64,000 nt of DNA from an uncultured Bacteroides sp. (lineage in GTDB: Bacteria > Bacteroidota > Bacteroidia > Bacteroidales > Bacteroidaceae): assembly GCF_963678845.1 (NCBI RefSeq), contig NZ_OY787464.1, forward strand, positions 620,001 to 684,000, read 5' to 3'. The notes under the pieces were generated by a model. It was not told where the DNA came from and searched no databases. It saw nothing but the letters and a program-made list of their open reading frames with translations. Positions 38,029-45,553 of the stretch are shown here, in pieces. The stretch's first letter is position 1, and each line of letters begins with the position of its first letter. Both the position numbers and the translations under genes were made by a program.

Positions 38029-38069
38029 AAATGGGGAGCTATCTGATTTTTGAGGATAGCTCCCCATTT
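38029..38069 (+). terminator. Terminator of the glucan PUL
   Basis: A perfect 15-bp stem (38029-38043 with 38055-38069, core GGGGAGCTATC) with an 11-nt loop lies 8 nt after the stop codon. A degraded copy of this hairpin occurs at about 40070-40111. Confidence 0.8.
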
Positions 38070-38124
38070 ATTATACACATTAAGCTGGCATTGTATTTTA
38101 TAGTTCCTTCTGCTTTAGATATAA

Positions 38125-38847
38125 TTAAAATAGCTTTTTGCCGTTTAAAATATTAATTCCAAATTCTTTTGCTACACAACTCTGCTTGAATGGATTGATT
38201 TTTTGAACTGTGCCGTCATATTTAAAAAACGAACCTGTGTTTTTAAACCAAAAGGTTTTTCCAGCTTTAACACATTGCTCCCTAATATCTAAAACCCAAT
38301 CGTAATTACATATACGAGCTTCTCGCCCTGTTTCACCACCTACGGTAACATGCTCTATTCCGTCAAGATAAGCCGATATATCAATAGCACCCAAAAGTGG
38401 TGCAGCTGCTATAAATCTCCTTTTAATTGGGTAGGATAGAAACAAAGGCAGTCTATAATCAGCTGATTCCTGATTTTCAATTGTGCACCCTATATTCACA
38501 TTATCATATCCTTCACCCCAATCGTTTGGGAGAGAAATATTAAAGCGGTCAATGCGCTTAGTTATAATCAAAAAGTCAAGGTCAGGCCGATTCTTTATCA
38601 TTTCCCAAGCTTCTTTACGCCATTCATCAGCTTCTGCAATAAAAAAATCGCTTGCGAAACAAGTTGCAACAATCTTTCCGCTCTGAATTTTATATATACC
38701 CTTTGTCGTTTTAGCTATAGGTTTATCAAATTCGTTCGTTTTATATACATTATTTTGTCCGTAACGTTTTGAGAAAGGACCATAGAAATAGCAGTAAGTA
38801 CAACCATCGCTTATTTTATAACAACCAGTCCACGGTTCCCAATTCAT
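38125..38847 (-). CDS. DUF5131 (phage Gp37/Gp68-like) protein
   Basis: This 240-residue protein opens with MNWEPWTGCYKISDGCTYCY, the DUF5131 signature. Cys9, Cys16 and Cys19 are spaced CX6CX2C, a radical-SAM-like cluster motif. Further family motifs are FASDFFIAEADEWRKEAWEM, FLIITKRIDR, NVNIGCTIENQ and HVTVGGETGREAR. The family is common on phages and mobile elements and its reaction is not established. Its start lies 1 nt after the stop of the VOC gene, so the two are co-transcribed. Confidence 0.85.
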   Translation of the reverse strand: MNWEPWTGCYKISDGCTYCYFYGPFSKRYGQNNVYKTNEFDKPIAKTTKGIYKIQSGKIVATCFASDFFIAEADEWRKEAWEMIKNRPDLDFLIITKRIDRFNISLPNDWGEGYDNVNIGCTIENQESADYRLPLFLSYPIKRRFIAAAPLLGAIDISAYLDGIEHVTVGGETGREARICNYDWVLDIREQCVKAGKTFWFKNTGSFFKYDGTVQKINPFKQSCVAKEFGINILNGKKLF

Positions 38848-38848
38848 A

Positions 38849-39250
38849 TTACTGTGCAGCTAAAGGTGTAAAAAACTCAATTAAATTTTCTTCCGGGTCT
38901 CGCAAGTGAACAACTCTCATACCCCAGTCGGGCATATCAGTCGGTTCATTAATAAAGTTAATGCCTTTTTCTAAAAATGCTTGATAAGTATCATCCACAT
39001 TCTCAACTTCAAAAACAACCATTGATTTTTCCCTGTAACCAATCGGCTGTGTTTTTTCAACATTTCCAACAGCTGGAGCCATAAAATCAGAAACAAAAAT
39101 GGCAAATCCTTCAATCCCATCAGCCACTTTAAATGAAGCATAACATCCGTTTTCATCTCCCCAAAGTGGTTCAAATCCTAATTGTTCTGTGTAAAATTTA
39201 AAGCACTTTTTGTAGTCTTTGACTAATAATCTCACGTTACTGAATTTCAT
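38849..39250 (-). CDS. VOC (glyoxalase/bleomycin-resistance fold) protein
   Basis: This 133-residue protein shows paired beta-alpha-beta-beta-beta modules of the vicinal-oxygen-chelate superfamily (FSNVRLLVKDYKKCFKFYTE at the start, VVHLRDPEENLIEFFTPL at the end). The C-terminal Glu of NLIEFF is the usual metal ligand. Members include glyoxalases, dioxygenases and antibiotic-binding proteins, and the substrate cannot be told from sequence. It is the first gene of a two-gene minus-strand operon with the DUF5131 gene. Confidence 0.85.
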   Translation of the reverse strand: MKFSNVRLLVKDYKKCFKFYTEQLGFEPLWGDENGCYASFKVADGIEGFAIFVSDFMAPAVGNVEKTQPIGYREKSMVVFEVENVDDTYQAFLEKGINFINEPTDMPDWGMRVVHLRDPEENLIEFFTPLAAQ

Positions 39251-39426
39251 AATTGTTCTATTTGAATTTGTTTCTACATTTATTGCAAATTATAATTTTG
39301 ATTTTAGATCATTTATTACGTGCAATATGTTATATAATTCCCAATCTATCCAACGGATTTTCGATTTGATTAAATCCTTTAGTGGTTATATGCTCATTAA
39401 TTTGAGTTGTTTTATTTCTTGCATCC

Positions 39427-39456
39427 CAAAGGTAAAAATATTATTTATATTAACAA
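39427..39456 (-). promoter_or_regulatory. Candidate promoter of the VOC-DUF5131 operon
   Basis: On the minus strand TACCTTTG (39427-39434) fits TAnnTTTG, and a TTG (39454-39456) lies 19 nt upstream, the usual -33 spacing. The implied 5' leader before the VOC start is about 170 nt. Confidence 0.45.
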
Positions 39457-39656
39457 CATGTTTTTTGACTAGTTTCACCCATACTTACAGTTCATAGGTA
39501 GTTCCTTCATAAATAGATTGTCCACCATTAGGATTATCTGATTTCTTTCTGGGAAAATGGTAGAATATACTTGAAGTAAAGAAACTAAATAAATTGTAGC
39601 ATTGCTATCCATAAAGAAAAATCAATTAACGACATAAAACCTTCCTAATAAAATTA

Positions 39657-39776
39657 AAAATCCACAAAATAGTCTAGCAGTCTAGCACTACCCACATAAA
39701 AATCTGATTATAAATATCTTATAACCGCTAGACTAAAATAAGAAAGTCTAGCAGAAGTCTAGCAGTCTAGCGCTTT
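39657..39776 (+). repeat. CTAGC-rich structured repeat, copy 1
   Basis: About 120 bp contains five GTCTAGCA/GTCTAGCG-type units and one inverted unit. The inverted pair GCTAGACT (39727-39734) / AGTCTAGC (39745-39752) can form a hairpin. The block shares layout and much sequence with copy 2 at 44634-44754: AATAGTCTAGCA.TCTAGCACTACC near the left, CTAGCGCTTT at the right. The two copies are direct repeats bracketing the ATPase/TOPRIM/DUF262 genes. The rest of 39251-39818 is AT-rich and holds nothing else I recognise besides the VOC promoter. Confidence 0.8.
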
Positions 39777-39818
39777 GGATTGTTCCATCTTTTTAGGAAA
39801 TAAAAAGGAGATAATACC

Positions 39819-40111
39819 ACCAATATCGAAAATGAATGTGCAATCCGTACCCTCTTTATCGTTGGACAAAAAGCAGGAGTTAGTATATTCCCTCTAAGAG
39901 GAAAGCATGAGTGAAGCAACTGGGGATGGAGCAATCCTCTTCAATTTCACCTTTAAGCCGGAAAGCATAAAATTTTCCTAACCTATATGCTGTATAATGA
40001 GAACATGAATCTTGTTATCAACTAGGCAATGCTTGATGAGCTTCTTATGACTAAGCTTAATTAAGTTGAATATAATGGAGAGTTATCTGATTTTTTGGAT
40101 AGCTCCCCATT
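39819..40111 (+). pseudogene. Decayed duplicate of the 3' end of the PUL toroid-glycosidase gene plus terminator
   Basis: This segment matches 37775-38068 almost base for base: the last 80 or so codons of the 892-residue protein's CBM35-like domain, its stop region and its terminator hairpin. It has in-frame stops, such as TGG to TGA in the HEWSN region and CAG to TAG in the INQAM region. Length changes are also visible. It has no start and cannot be expressed as protein. It is a relic of a duplication or a recombination scar now 2 kb away from the parent. Confidence 0.9.
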
Positions 40112-40608
40112 GATTAATTGGGCAGATTTTAGAAATGGATCCTTAATCTAAGTGTAGATTATGTGATTCTATACATATTTTCTACACATAAAATGTGATT
40201 TATAGTTTTTTTTCAATATTTAACACCTTGAAGTTTCAGTACACTACTTGCCCACAGCCCACTCTACCGAAGTTAGTTTTATTTTGCTTGACAAAGATTA
40301 CAGACTCTCAATAGAAATAAAGTCGGATACATATTATAAGAAAAAGACTTTCTACCCAATCATGAAGAAGAAATTCCAAAACCCAAAAAGAAAAAAAAAA
40401 CTTAAGCAAATAAGTATAGAAAAACTGTTATATTTGCAATAGTATGTGGATTCAGGCGTTTGTGAATAATGAATATACATTTTGGCTGTTTTTCAATAGT
40501 CTTCATCTATTATGATTTAGAAGTCAAAATAGTTACTATACATGGATATTATAGCTCTATTATTCTTTATGCATATTCCTAAAATACGGTGAATTAAAAA
40601 ATAAAAAT
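40112..40608. other. AT-rich leader region before the ATPase operon
   Basis: This is 497 bp without a convincing gene. TATATTTG at 40429-40436 fits the -7 consensus on the plus strand but lies 172 nt upstream of the ATPase start and lacks a clear -33. The 64-codon frame at 40248-40442 is Lys-rich low-complexity sequence and was not accepted. Confidence 0.5.
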
Positions 40609-41802
40609 ATGATTGATAATATATCTTTTAAGAATTATAGAATATTCAAAGATAATCAAGTTTTAGAAATAAAACCTATAACAATAATCTTTGGGAAAAA
40701 TAATACTGGAAAAAGTGCTATTTTAAAACTCCCCATATTTATCGAAAGCTCCATCAAAAGTATTACTAATGAAGTTTTTGAATTGAAATGTCAAGAAATT
40801 GAATTGGGAGCTGAGATGAGAGATATCATTTATGGAAAAGCTAGTAGAGCAATGGAATTTACATTAACCGATGCCGATAACACATATAAACTATATGTTA
40901 AGTTTTTTATTGACTCAACGGCAAAAGAGCAACAATCTAAAATAGAAAAATGGCATTTAGATTTTCAAGGTACATCCATTGATATTACGTTGGATAATGA
41001 TTCTTATATTGAAAAGAACAATATAATTACTAATATTTCTTTTATGGGGATAAAGCCTATTGGCAACAATATTCCAAACTTAATAAATCAACTATTTGAA
41101 AAAATAGACTTTAATATAGATTATATAGGTCCAATTAGAGAGAACCCTGCTCGTGATATTAGAATATCTCCCGTAATGAATATTAAATCAGGGAAAAAAG
41201 GAGAATATACATATCAAAAATTAATTTCTAGTGCGTTGACTATTGACAAAGATCTGATTAATAAAGTTTCAAATTGGTATTTCTCAAATTTTGATGAATG
41301 GTCAATAACTATCGACAAAACAAGAGAACCTGTTTATCATATTGAGATTGAAAATAATAGTATAAAAACGAATATTCTAGATGCTGGTGTGGGAATTGTC
41401 CAATCTCTCCCTATTGTAATTAGAGCTATGGAAAAATGCAGTGAACAAACTTTAATAATAATTGAAGAACCGGAAACACACTTACATCCAGCTGCACATG
41501 CTAATTTAGGAGAGCTAATATTTAGCTCTACCCAAAATGATCCATTGAAAAAATACTTTATAGAAACCCATTCACTTAATTTCATAATGAGATTAAGGCG
41601 CTTAGTTGCAGAAGGTAAATTGAATAAAAATAATGTAAGTTTATACTATGTTGATTTTGAAAAAGAAGAAACAGCGAGTAAACTAAAGAAAATAGAGATT
41701 AAGGAAGATGGTTCTGTCGATTATTGGCCTAAAGGAGTCTTCAATGAAGCACTAGAAGAAGCTATAGCAATTAGAGATACTCAATTGAATAAGATGAAAT
41801 GA
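40609..41802 (+). CDS. AAA/ABC-type ATPase, DUF3696-like (putative defence ATPase)
   Basis: This 397-residue SMC/RecF-like ATPase starts with the strand-turn ISFKNYRIFKDNQVLEI and Walker A GKNNTGKSA (Gly29-Ser36). It continues with IGPIRENPARD (174-183), the signature-like LDAGVGIVQSLPIV (257-270), Walker B with catalytic Glu TLIIIEEPETHLHP (281-294) and the H-loop IETHS (His321). No DNA-binding domain or fused nuclease is present. The stop overlaps the next start by 4 nt (ATGA), a sign of coupled translation with the TOPRIM-like partner. Such ATPase/TOPRIM pairs occur in OLD, Gabija and PARIS-type defence systems. This role is inferred. Confidence 0.88.
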   Translation: MIDNISFKNYRIFKDNQVLEIKPITIIFGKNNTGKSAILKLPIFIESSIKSITNEVFELKCQEIELGAEMRDIIYGKASRAMEFTLTDADNTYKLYVKFFIDSTAKEQQSKIEKWHLDFQGTSIDITLDNDSYIEKNNIITNISFMGIKPIGNNIPNLINQLFEKIDFNIDYIGPIRENPARDIRISPVMNIKSGKKGEYTYQKLISSALTIDKDLINKVSNWYFSNFDEWSITIDKTREPVYHIEIENNSIKTNILDAGVGIVQSLPIVIRAMEKCSEQTLIIIEEPETHLHPAAHANLGELIFSSTQNDPLKKYFIETHSLNFIMRLRRLVAEGKLNKNNVSLYYVDFEKEETASKLKKIEIKEDGSVDYWPKGVFNEALEEAIAIRDTQLNKMK

Positions 41803-42857
41803 AAGTAGAAATAGATTATAATATTTTTGACTCTATAAAAAAAGATGATGATTTGATTGAGCTAAATTATCTTTTTAATATTATTCTATACAAGAAAAGA
41901 CATTCTGCATATATTTCTGATCCAAGAATATTTGAACTCCCATCGTTCCAGAACATTCCTCAGGGAACCCAAGATGTTCTTAAATATTCTTTACTTCAAG
42001 ATGTAATGAATACACAAGACAAGGACTGTCTTATATGTGCGCAAGGTGAAGTTTCTTTAGATGAAAAAAAATTCAGTATAGAAGAAGGTATAAGATATTT
42101 ATCACAGCCTGTATCTATAGTTGTAGAAAATAGTTTAAATGACTCTCATTTCTTTAAAGCTATTTTTAGATGCCTTGATGATTCAAAAACATTACAGATG
42201 CACTTTGATAATCTTTGGATCCAGTTTGAAAACTCGGGAGGTTGTTCAAACATTACAAATTATATAGAAGGTCGTAGCCAATTTTATCAGAATAAATCTA
42301 AGTTTTTTAGATGTTTTGTAATTCTTGATAGTGATAAATTGTACCCTGAAGACTTTAGTGATAAGTATGCAAAAGTAAAACTTTTTTTAGAATCACAAAA
42401 AATAACTTATCACATACTTGAAAAAAGGATGATGGAAAATTACATGCCAGATGATACTATACAGAAGAACATAAAAGAAAGTGAAAAAGAATGGAAAAAT
42501 GCGTATTTACATCTATCTGATTCTCAAAAAGATTATTATAATATACCTGACGGATTCATCAAAGGAACTCCACAGAAGAAAAAGAAACTTTCAAAAAGGG
42601 AGAGAAAGAAAAATACTAAAAATAGCCAATGGGATACCCTACCCGCTCAAATACGGGAGCTATATTCTGATTTATCACCAAAAAATTTTGAAAATCTAAA
42701 GCATGGATTAAAAATTGGGAATATAAAATCTTATTTACCTAATTTTTTTAATGATCACAAAACTGTTTATAAAAAGTCATTACTAAAAAGAACAGAACAT
42801 CAAAACAACCGTAATGAGCTATATGATATTGTGAATAAAATAAAAGAGATTCTTTAA
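41799..42857 (+). CDS. TOPRIM-like protein, putative effector nuclease partner
   Basis: This 352-residue protein has no family I recognise outright. Residues about 105-219 fit the TOPRIM-like pattern of OLD/DUF4435 proteins: a strand ending in Glu110 followed by Asn114-Asp115 (SIVVENSLNDSHFFKAIF), a Gly-Gly turn (FENSGGCSNITNYIEG), Asp177/Asp179 (FVILDSDKLYPED) and a basic/Glu-Asn motif (HILEKRMMENYMPDD, 206-219). The C-terminal part is very Lys-rich (about 255-275) and could bind nucleic acid. The first 100 residues are of unknown fold. It overlaps the ATPase gene by 4 nt and precedes the DUF262 gene by 14 nt. A nuclease (DNA or tRNA) activated through the ATPase is the leading hypothesis. 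Confidence 0.7.
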   Translation: MKVEIDYNIFDSIKKDDDLIELNYLFNIILYKKRHSAYISDPRIFELPSFQNIPQGTQDVLKYSLLQDVMNTQDKDCLICAQGEVSLDEKKFSIEEGIRYLSQPVSIVVENSLNDSHFFKAIFRCLDDSKTLQMHFDNLWIQFENSGGCSNITNYIEGRSQFYQNKSKFFRCFVILDSDKLYPEDFSDKYAKVKLFLESQKITYHILEKRMMENYMPDDTIQKNIKESEKEWKNAYLHLSDSQKDYYNIPDGFIKGTPQKKKKLSKRERKKNTKNSQWDTLPAQIRELYSDLSPKNFENLKHGLKIGNIKSYLPNFFNDHKTVYKKSLLKRTEHQNNRNELYDIVNKIKEIL

Positions 42858-42871
42858 ATTAATTAATATTT

Positions 42872-44449
42872 ATGGATAAAAAATTACACATTGAAACAAG
42901 CATTCGTAGCCTATATAGTTATTTAGAAGATCTAAAAATTGGAGCTTTACAAATTCCTGCCTTTCAACGTGGCTTTGTATGGGAACGAGATAATATTAAA
43001 GATTTATTTGATAGTATTAAAAATAGCTATCCTATAGGTTCCATACTTCTTTGGAAGCCCAATGAACCCCATTGGAAAAGTCAAGAAATAATAGGTTCAT
43101 ATTATATCCCCAAGAAAGAAAATGATCCTTTATATGTATTAGATGGATTTCAAAGGTTATCTTGTTTGTTTGGATGTTTAACAAATCCAAATAAAATTGG
43201 TCTGCAATATAATAAGAATCTGAGAGATGAATACTTTGACTTGTATTATGATTTAGAAGATGAAATCTTTATATATTTAAGATCTGGGGCAAAAAAACTC
43301 CCCCATCAATTACCCATATACATATTAATGAGTTCTAGTGATTTTCGACAATATTCAAGAAATGAAATAGAGCCATTAGTCGATTCTTCTAAAATAGACA
43401 TTTATCTAGATCGTGCAGACAAACTTTCAAGAGTTTTCTTAGATTATAAAATTGCTAGTATAGAGATACGAAATGCAAATATAGAAGAAGCCGTAGAAAT
43501 ATTTTCCAGAATAAACTCAAAAGGTACAGAGATCTCATTCGACTGGATGGTTAATGCACTTTCTATATCTTCAAATTTTAGATTTGGAGATGAAATAGAT
43601 AAACTTCTTAACGAACTTAAAGTTTATAATTTTGACACTATAAAAAGAGATGTAATTTTTAGATGCATTCAAAGCTCGTTTGGAAAACTATACATTGATC
43701 AAACCAATATAGAAGAGTTAGCAAGAAGAACTGATTTTGCGGAGAAAACAAAGGCAACCATTCCTTTTATAAAAAAAGCAGTGGATTTTTTATATAAAGA
43801 AATCAATGTTGTAGATGCAAAATTGTTACCATATAACATACAACTCATATTTGTAATGGACTTCTTTAAAAAGATAAACAATCCAACAAAAACACAAATA
43901 AATGATTTAAAAAGATGGTTTTGGAGCACTACTTACGCAAACTACTTTACTATATATTCTTTATCAAATCAAAGAAGAGCTTATGAATATTTTCACAAAT
44001 ATTTAGATGGAATATCTAATGACCTATTGTTTAATGATAATAAAAACATAAGATTCAAGATTTCAACTTTCCCGGAAAAAGTAACAATGGGGAGTGTTCG
44101 ATCTAAAGCTCTAATTTTATTTTTATTAAATCATACATATAAATTTGACATCGAACGTGCATCTAGTGGTTTTTTTATACAAAAAATTTTCCAGAATACT
44201 AATAGTGCTGTAAATATCATCCCTATGATAGAATGCCAAGAAACTCTTAAATATAAGAAAAGTAAAGACATGTCTAATTACATAAAAAACCTTACTGAAG
44301 ATGAAAAAAATAATATTCTGTTTACAGAAGAAATGAGTCTTTTACTTAAACAGCATAAGATAGATGAAATATTAGTTATGAGAAAAAAATTGATACAATC
44401 TAAAGAACGAGAATTCGTAAAATCTATAGGATTAGAATATACCGATTAA
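42872..44449 (+). CDS. DUF262 (ParB-like NTPase fold) protein
   Basis: This 525-residue protein carries an N-terminal DUF262 domain: QIPAFQRGFVW (27-37), LFDSIKNSYPIGSILLW (45-61) and VLDGFQRLSCL (89-99). The last is normally DGQQR in the family. The DUF262 fold is shared with GmrS-type and SspE-type restriction proteins. Motifs IEEAVEIFSRINSKGTEISFD also fit. The C-terminal 250 residues are helical, and no HNH/DUF1524 nuclease motif is visible. It therefore resembles the NTPase half of GmrSD-type enzymes without the nuclease half. It is the third gene of the operon with the ATPase and TOPRIM-like genes and shares their low GC, unlike the flanking sugar-utilization genes. Confidence 0.88.
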   Translation: MDKKLHIETSIRSLYSYLEDLKIGALQIPAFQRGFVWERDNIKDLFDSIKNSYPIGSILLWKPNEPHWKSQEIIGSYYIPKKENDPLYVLDGFQRLSCLFGCLTNPNKIGLQYNKNLRDEYFDLYYDLEDEIFIYLRSGAKKLPHQLPIYILMSSSDFRQYSRNEIEPLVDSSKIDIYLDRADKLSRVFLDYKIASIEIRNANIEEAVEIFSRINSKGTEISFDWMVNALSISSNFRFGDEIDKLLNELKVYNFDTIKRDVIFRCIQSSFGKLYIDQTNIEELARRTDFAEKTKATIPFIKKAVDFLYKEINVVDAKLLPYNIQLIFVMDFFKKINNPTKTQINDLKRWFWSTTYANYFTIYSLSNQRRAYEYFHKYLDGISNDLLFNDNKNIRFKISTFPEKVTMGSVRSKALILFLLNHTYKFDIERASSGFFIQKIFQNTNSAVNIIPMIECQETLKYKKSKDMSNYIKNLTEDEKNNILFTEEMSLLLKQHKIDEILVMRKKLIQSKEREFVKSIGLEYTD

Positions 44450-44633
44450 ATATTGAATAAAATAACAGCTTTGCTTTTGCATCTTCAATCGATTTATCCA
44501 TAGTATGAGTGAAATACTTTCTTCTATATTTTTTCAATCATAAATCATAAGATATGTTTGAAGCAAAAAAGATTATATGATCCCCCCCTTAGGAAAATCC
44601 ACAGCAGCCCACAAAGAGCTCTCTAGATTTTTA

Positions 44634-44754
44634 AAATCTCACAAAAATAGTCTAGCAATCTAGCACTACCAATATAACAAGCTGGCTATAAACACATTAC
44701 CCACGCTAGATCAAACCAAATTGATCTAGCAGTGATCTAGCGATCTAGCGCTTT
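44634..44754 (+). repeat. CTAGC-rich structured repeat, copy 2
   Basis: This direct-repeat partner of copy 1 (39657-39776) has the same order of elements. The central hairpin here is GCTAGATCAA (44705-44714) / TTGATCTAGC (44721-44730) with a 6-nt loop, 10 bp perfect. In copy 1 the matching arms read GCTAGACT/AGTCTAGC, so both arms changed together. It begins 185 nt after the DUF262 stop. Confidence 0.8.
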
Positions 44755-44861
44755 AGCAGGTAAATCATATACAGTCCAGGCAACTTATCACATGATTACA
44801 GCTAAAAAACAACACTTTAGCCAACCCAAACCAAAATTAATAATAAGATCAGTACAAGACA

Positions 44862-44914
44862 AGGTGCTAGATTGCTAGATCAACGCTAGATCAAATTATT
44901 TTAATCTAGCACCT
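44862..44914. repeat. Third CTAGC hairpin
   Basis: The arms AGGTGCTAGATT (44862-44873) and AATCTAGCACCT (44903-44914) pair perfectly over 12 bp. The loop itself holds two further CTAGATC units. A lone GCTAGATTGCTAGATCAA copy follows at 44951-44968. Confidence 0.75.
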
Positions 44915-45104
44915 CTATAGTACTTATATACAAGAACTTAAAGGCTTACTGCTAGATTGCTAGATCAATTTCGCAAAATTAAAATTCATGTAGTGATTTT
45001 GCAGGTTATAAAATCCAATTCCGGCTTTCCAAAAAGAGGCGGCGGGAGGTGGCTCAAACTCCCGAATGATTTTTTATATCTCAGGCGGGTAATTGATGCA
45101 ATGT

Positions 45105-45176
45105 TGTACAAAACAAATCTTTCTTCTGTACAAATGAATTAATTGTTTTGTACAGAAGAATGCATTCTTTTGTACA
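45105..45176 (+). repeat. Four TGTACA palindromes at exact 22-bp period
   Basis: TGTACA starts at 45105, 45127, 45149 and 45171, each 22 bp apart, mostly within TTGTACAA context. Parts of the array also pair with each other: 14-bp arms TTCTTCTGTACAAA (45121-45134) and TTTGTACAGAAGAA (45147-45160). Two-helical-turn spacing suggests a cooperative protein-binding array (operator or iteron). It ends 37 bp before the IS element. Confidence 0.85.
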
Positions 45177-45286
45177 AGAATACACAAACATCCGGAATAG
45201 TTTTTGAAAAGACTGTGTGCTTCCCTTTAAGTCAGACAGTTTTAAATTAGACAAATCTTATTAAATTTGTCGAGGAGGAATTAAAG

Positions 45287-45553
45287 ATGAAAAAGTCGAG
45301 ACACAGTGAGTATGAAATAGTAAAGGCCGTCAATCAACTTGATAGTGGTATATCTGCTGATATAGTCTGCCGTGAGTATGGCATATCTCGTGCAACTCTT
45401 TATAATTGGAGATCAAAATATAGCGGTATGGATTCAAGTCATATAAAGCGTTTAAAAGAGCTTGAAGAAGAGAATCGGCGCCTAAAACAGATGTATGCAG
45501 ATTTAGCTTTAGACAATAAGATCTTAAAGGATGTCATCGAAAAAAAGTTATAA
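45287..45553 (+). CDS. IS3-family transposase OrfA
   Basis: This 88-residue DNA-binding subunit has a helix-turn-helix (VCREYGISRATLYNWRSKY) and a C-terminal leucine-zipper helix (LKELEEENRRLKQMYADLAL). Near its end the bases A AAA AAG (45541-45547) form a classic slippery heptamer for programmed -1 frameshifting into orfB. This would give the OrfAB transposase; unshifted OrfA acts as a regulator. A good Shine-Dalgarno-like GAGGAGG lies about 13 nt upstream of the ATG. Confidence 0.92.
   Translation: MKKSRHSEYEIVKAVNQLDSGISADIVCREYGISRATLYNWRSKYSGMDSSHIKRLKELEEENRRLKQMYADLALDNKILKDVIEKKL

Larger units (their letters stand above)
44450..45213. other. Repeat-rich non-coding stretch between the DUF262 gene and the IS element
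   Basis: These 764 bp contain CTAGC copy 2 (44634-44754), a third CTAGC hairpin (44862-44914), an isolated GCTAGATTGCTAGATCAA at 44951-44968, a G-rich hairpin CGGGAG/CTCCCG (45043-45048 and 45059-45064) and the TGTACA array (45105-45176). No convincing gene is present. The 61-codon frame at 44957-45142 runs through these repeats and was rejected. Confidence 0.7.

Noticed and set aside
39219..39497. 92-codon plus-strand ORF opposite the VOC promoter
   Set aside because: It overlaps the VOC start and its promoter on the other strand, and the sequence looks like translated AT-rich DNA.
39657..39776. CTAGC repeats as a CRISPR or tandem minisatellite
   Set aside because: Units vary in spacing and orientation and form hairpins, unlike regular direct repeats with spacers.
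40248..40442. 64-codon Lys-rich ORF before the ATPase gene
   Set aside because: Low-complexity AT-rich sequence with no recognisable motif or clear ribosome-binding site.
44957..45142. 61-codon plus-strand ORF
   Set aside because: It runs through CTAGC units, a G-rich hairpin and the TGTACA array, and has no protein-like pattern.
45105..45176. Possible CRISPR array
   Set aside because: The repeated unit is only 6 bp at a 22-bp period, with no conserved longer repeat and no cas genes nearby.
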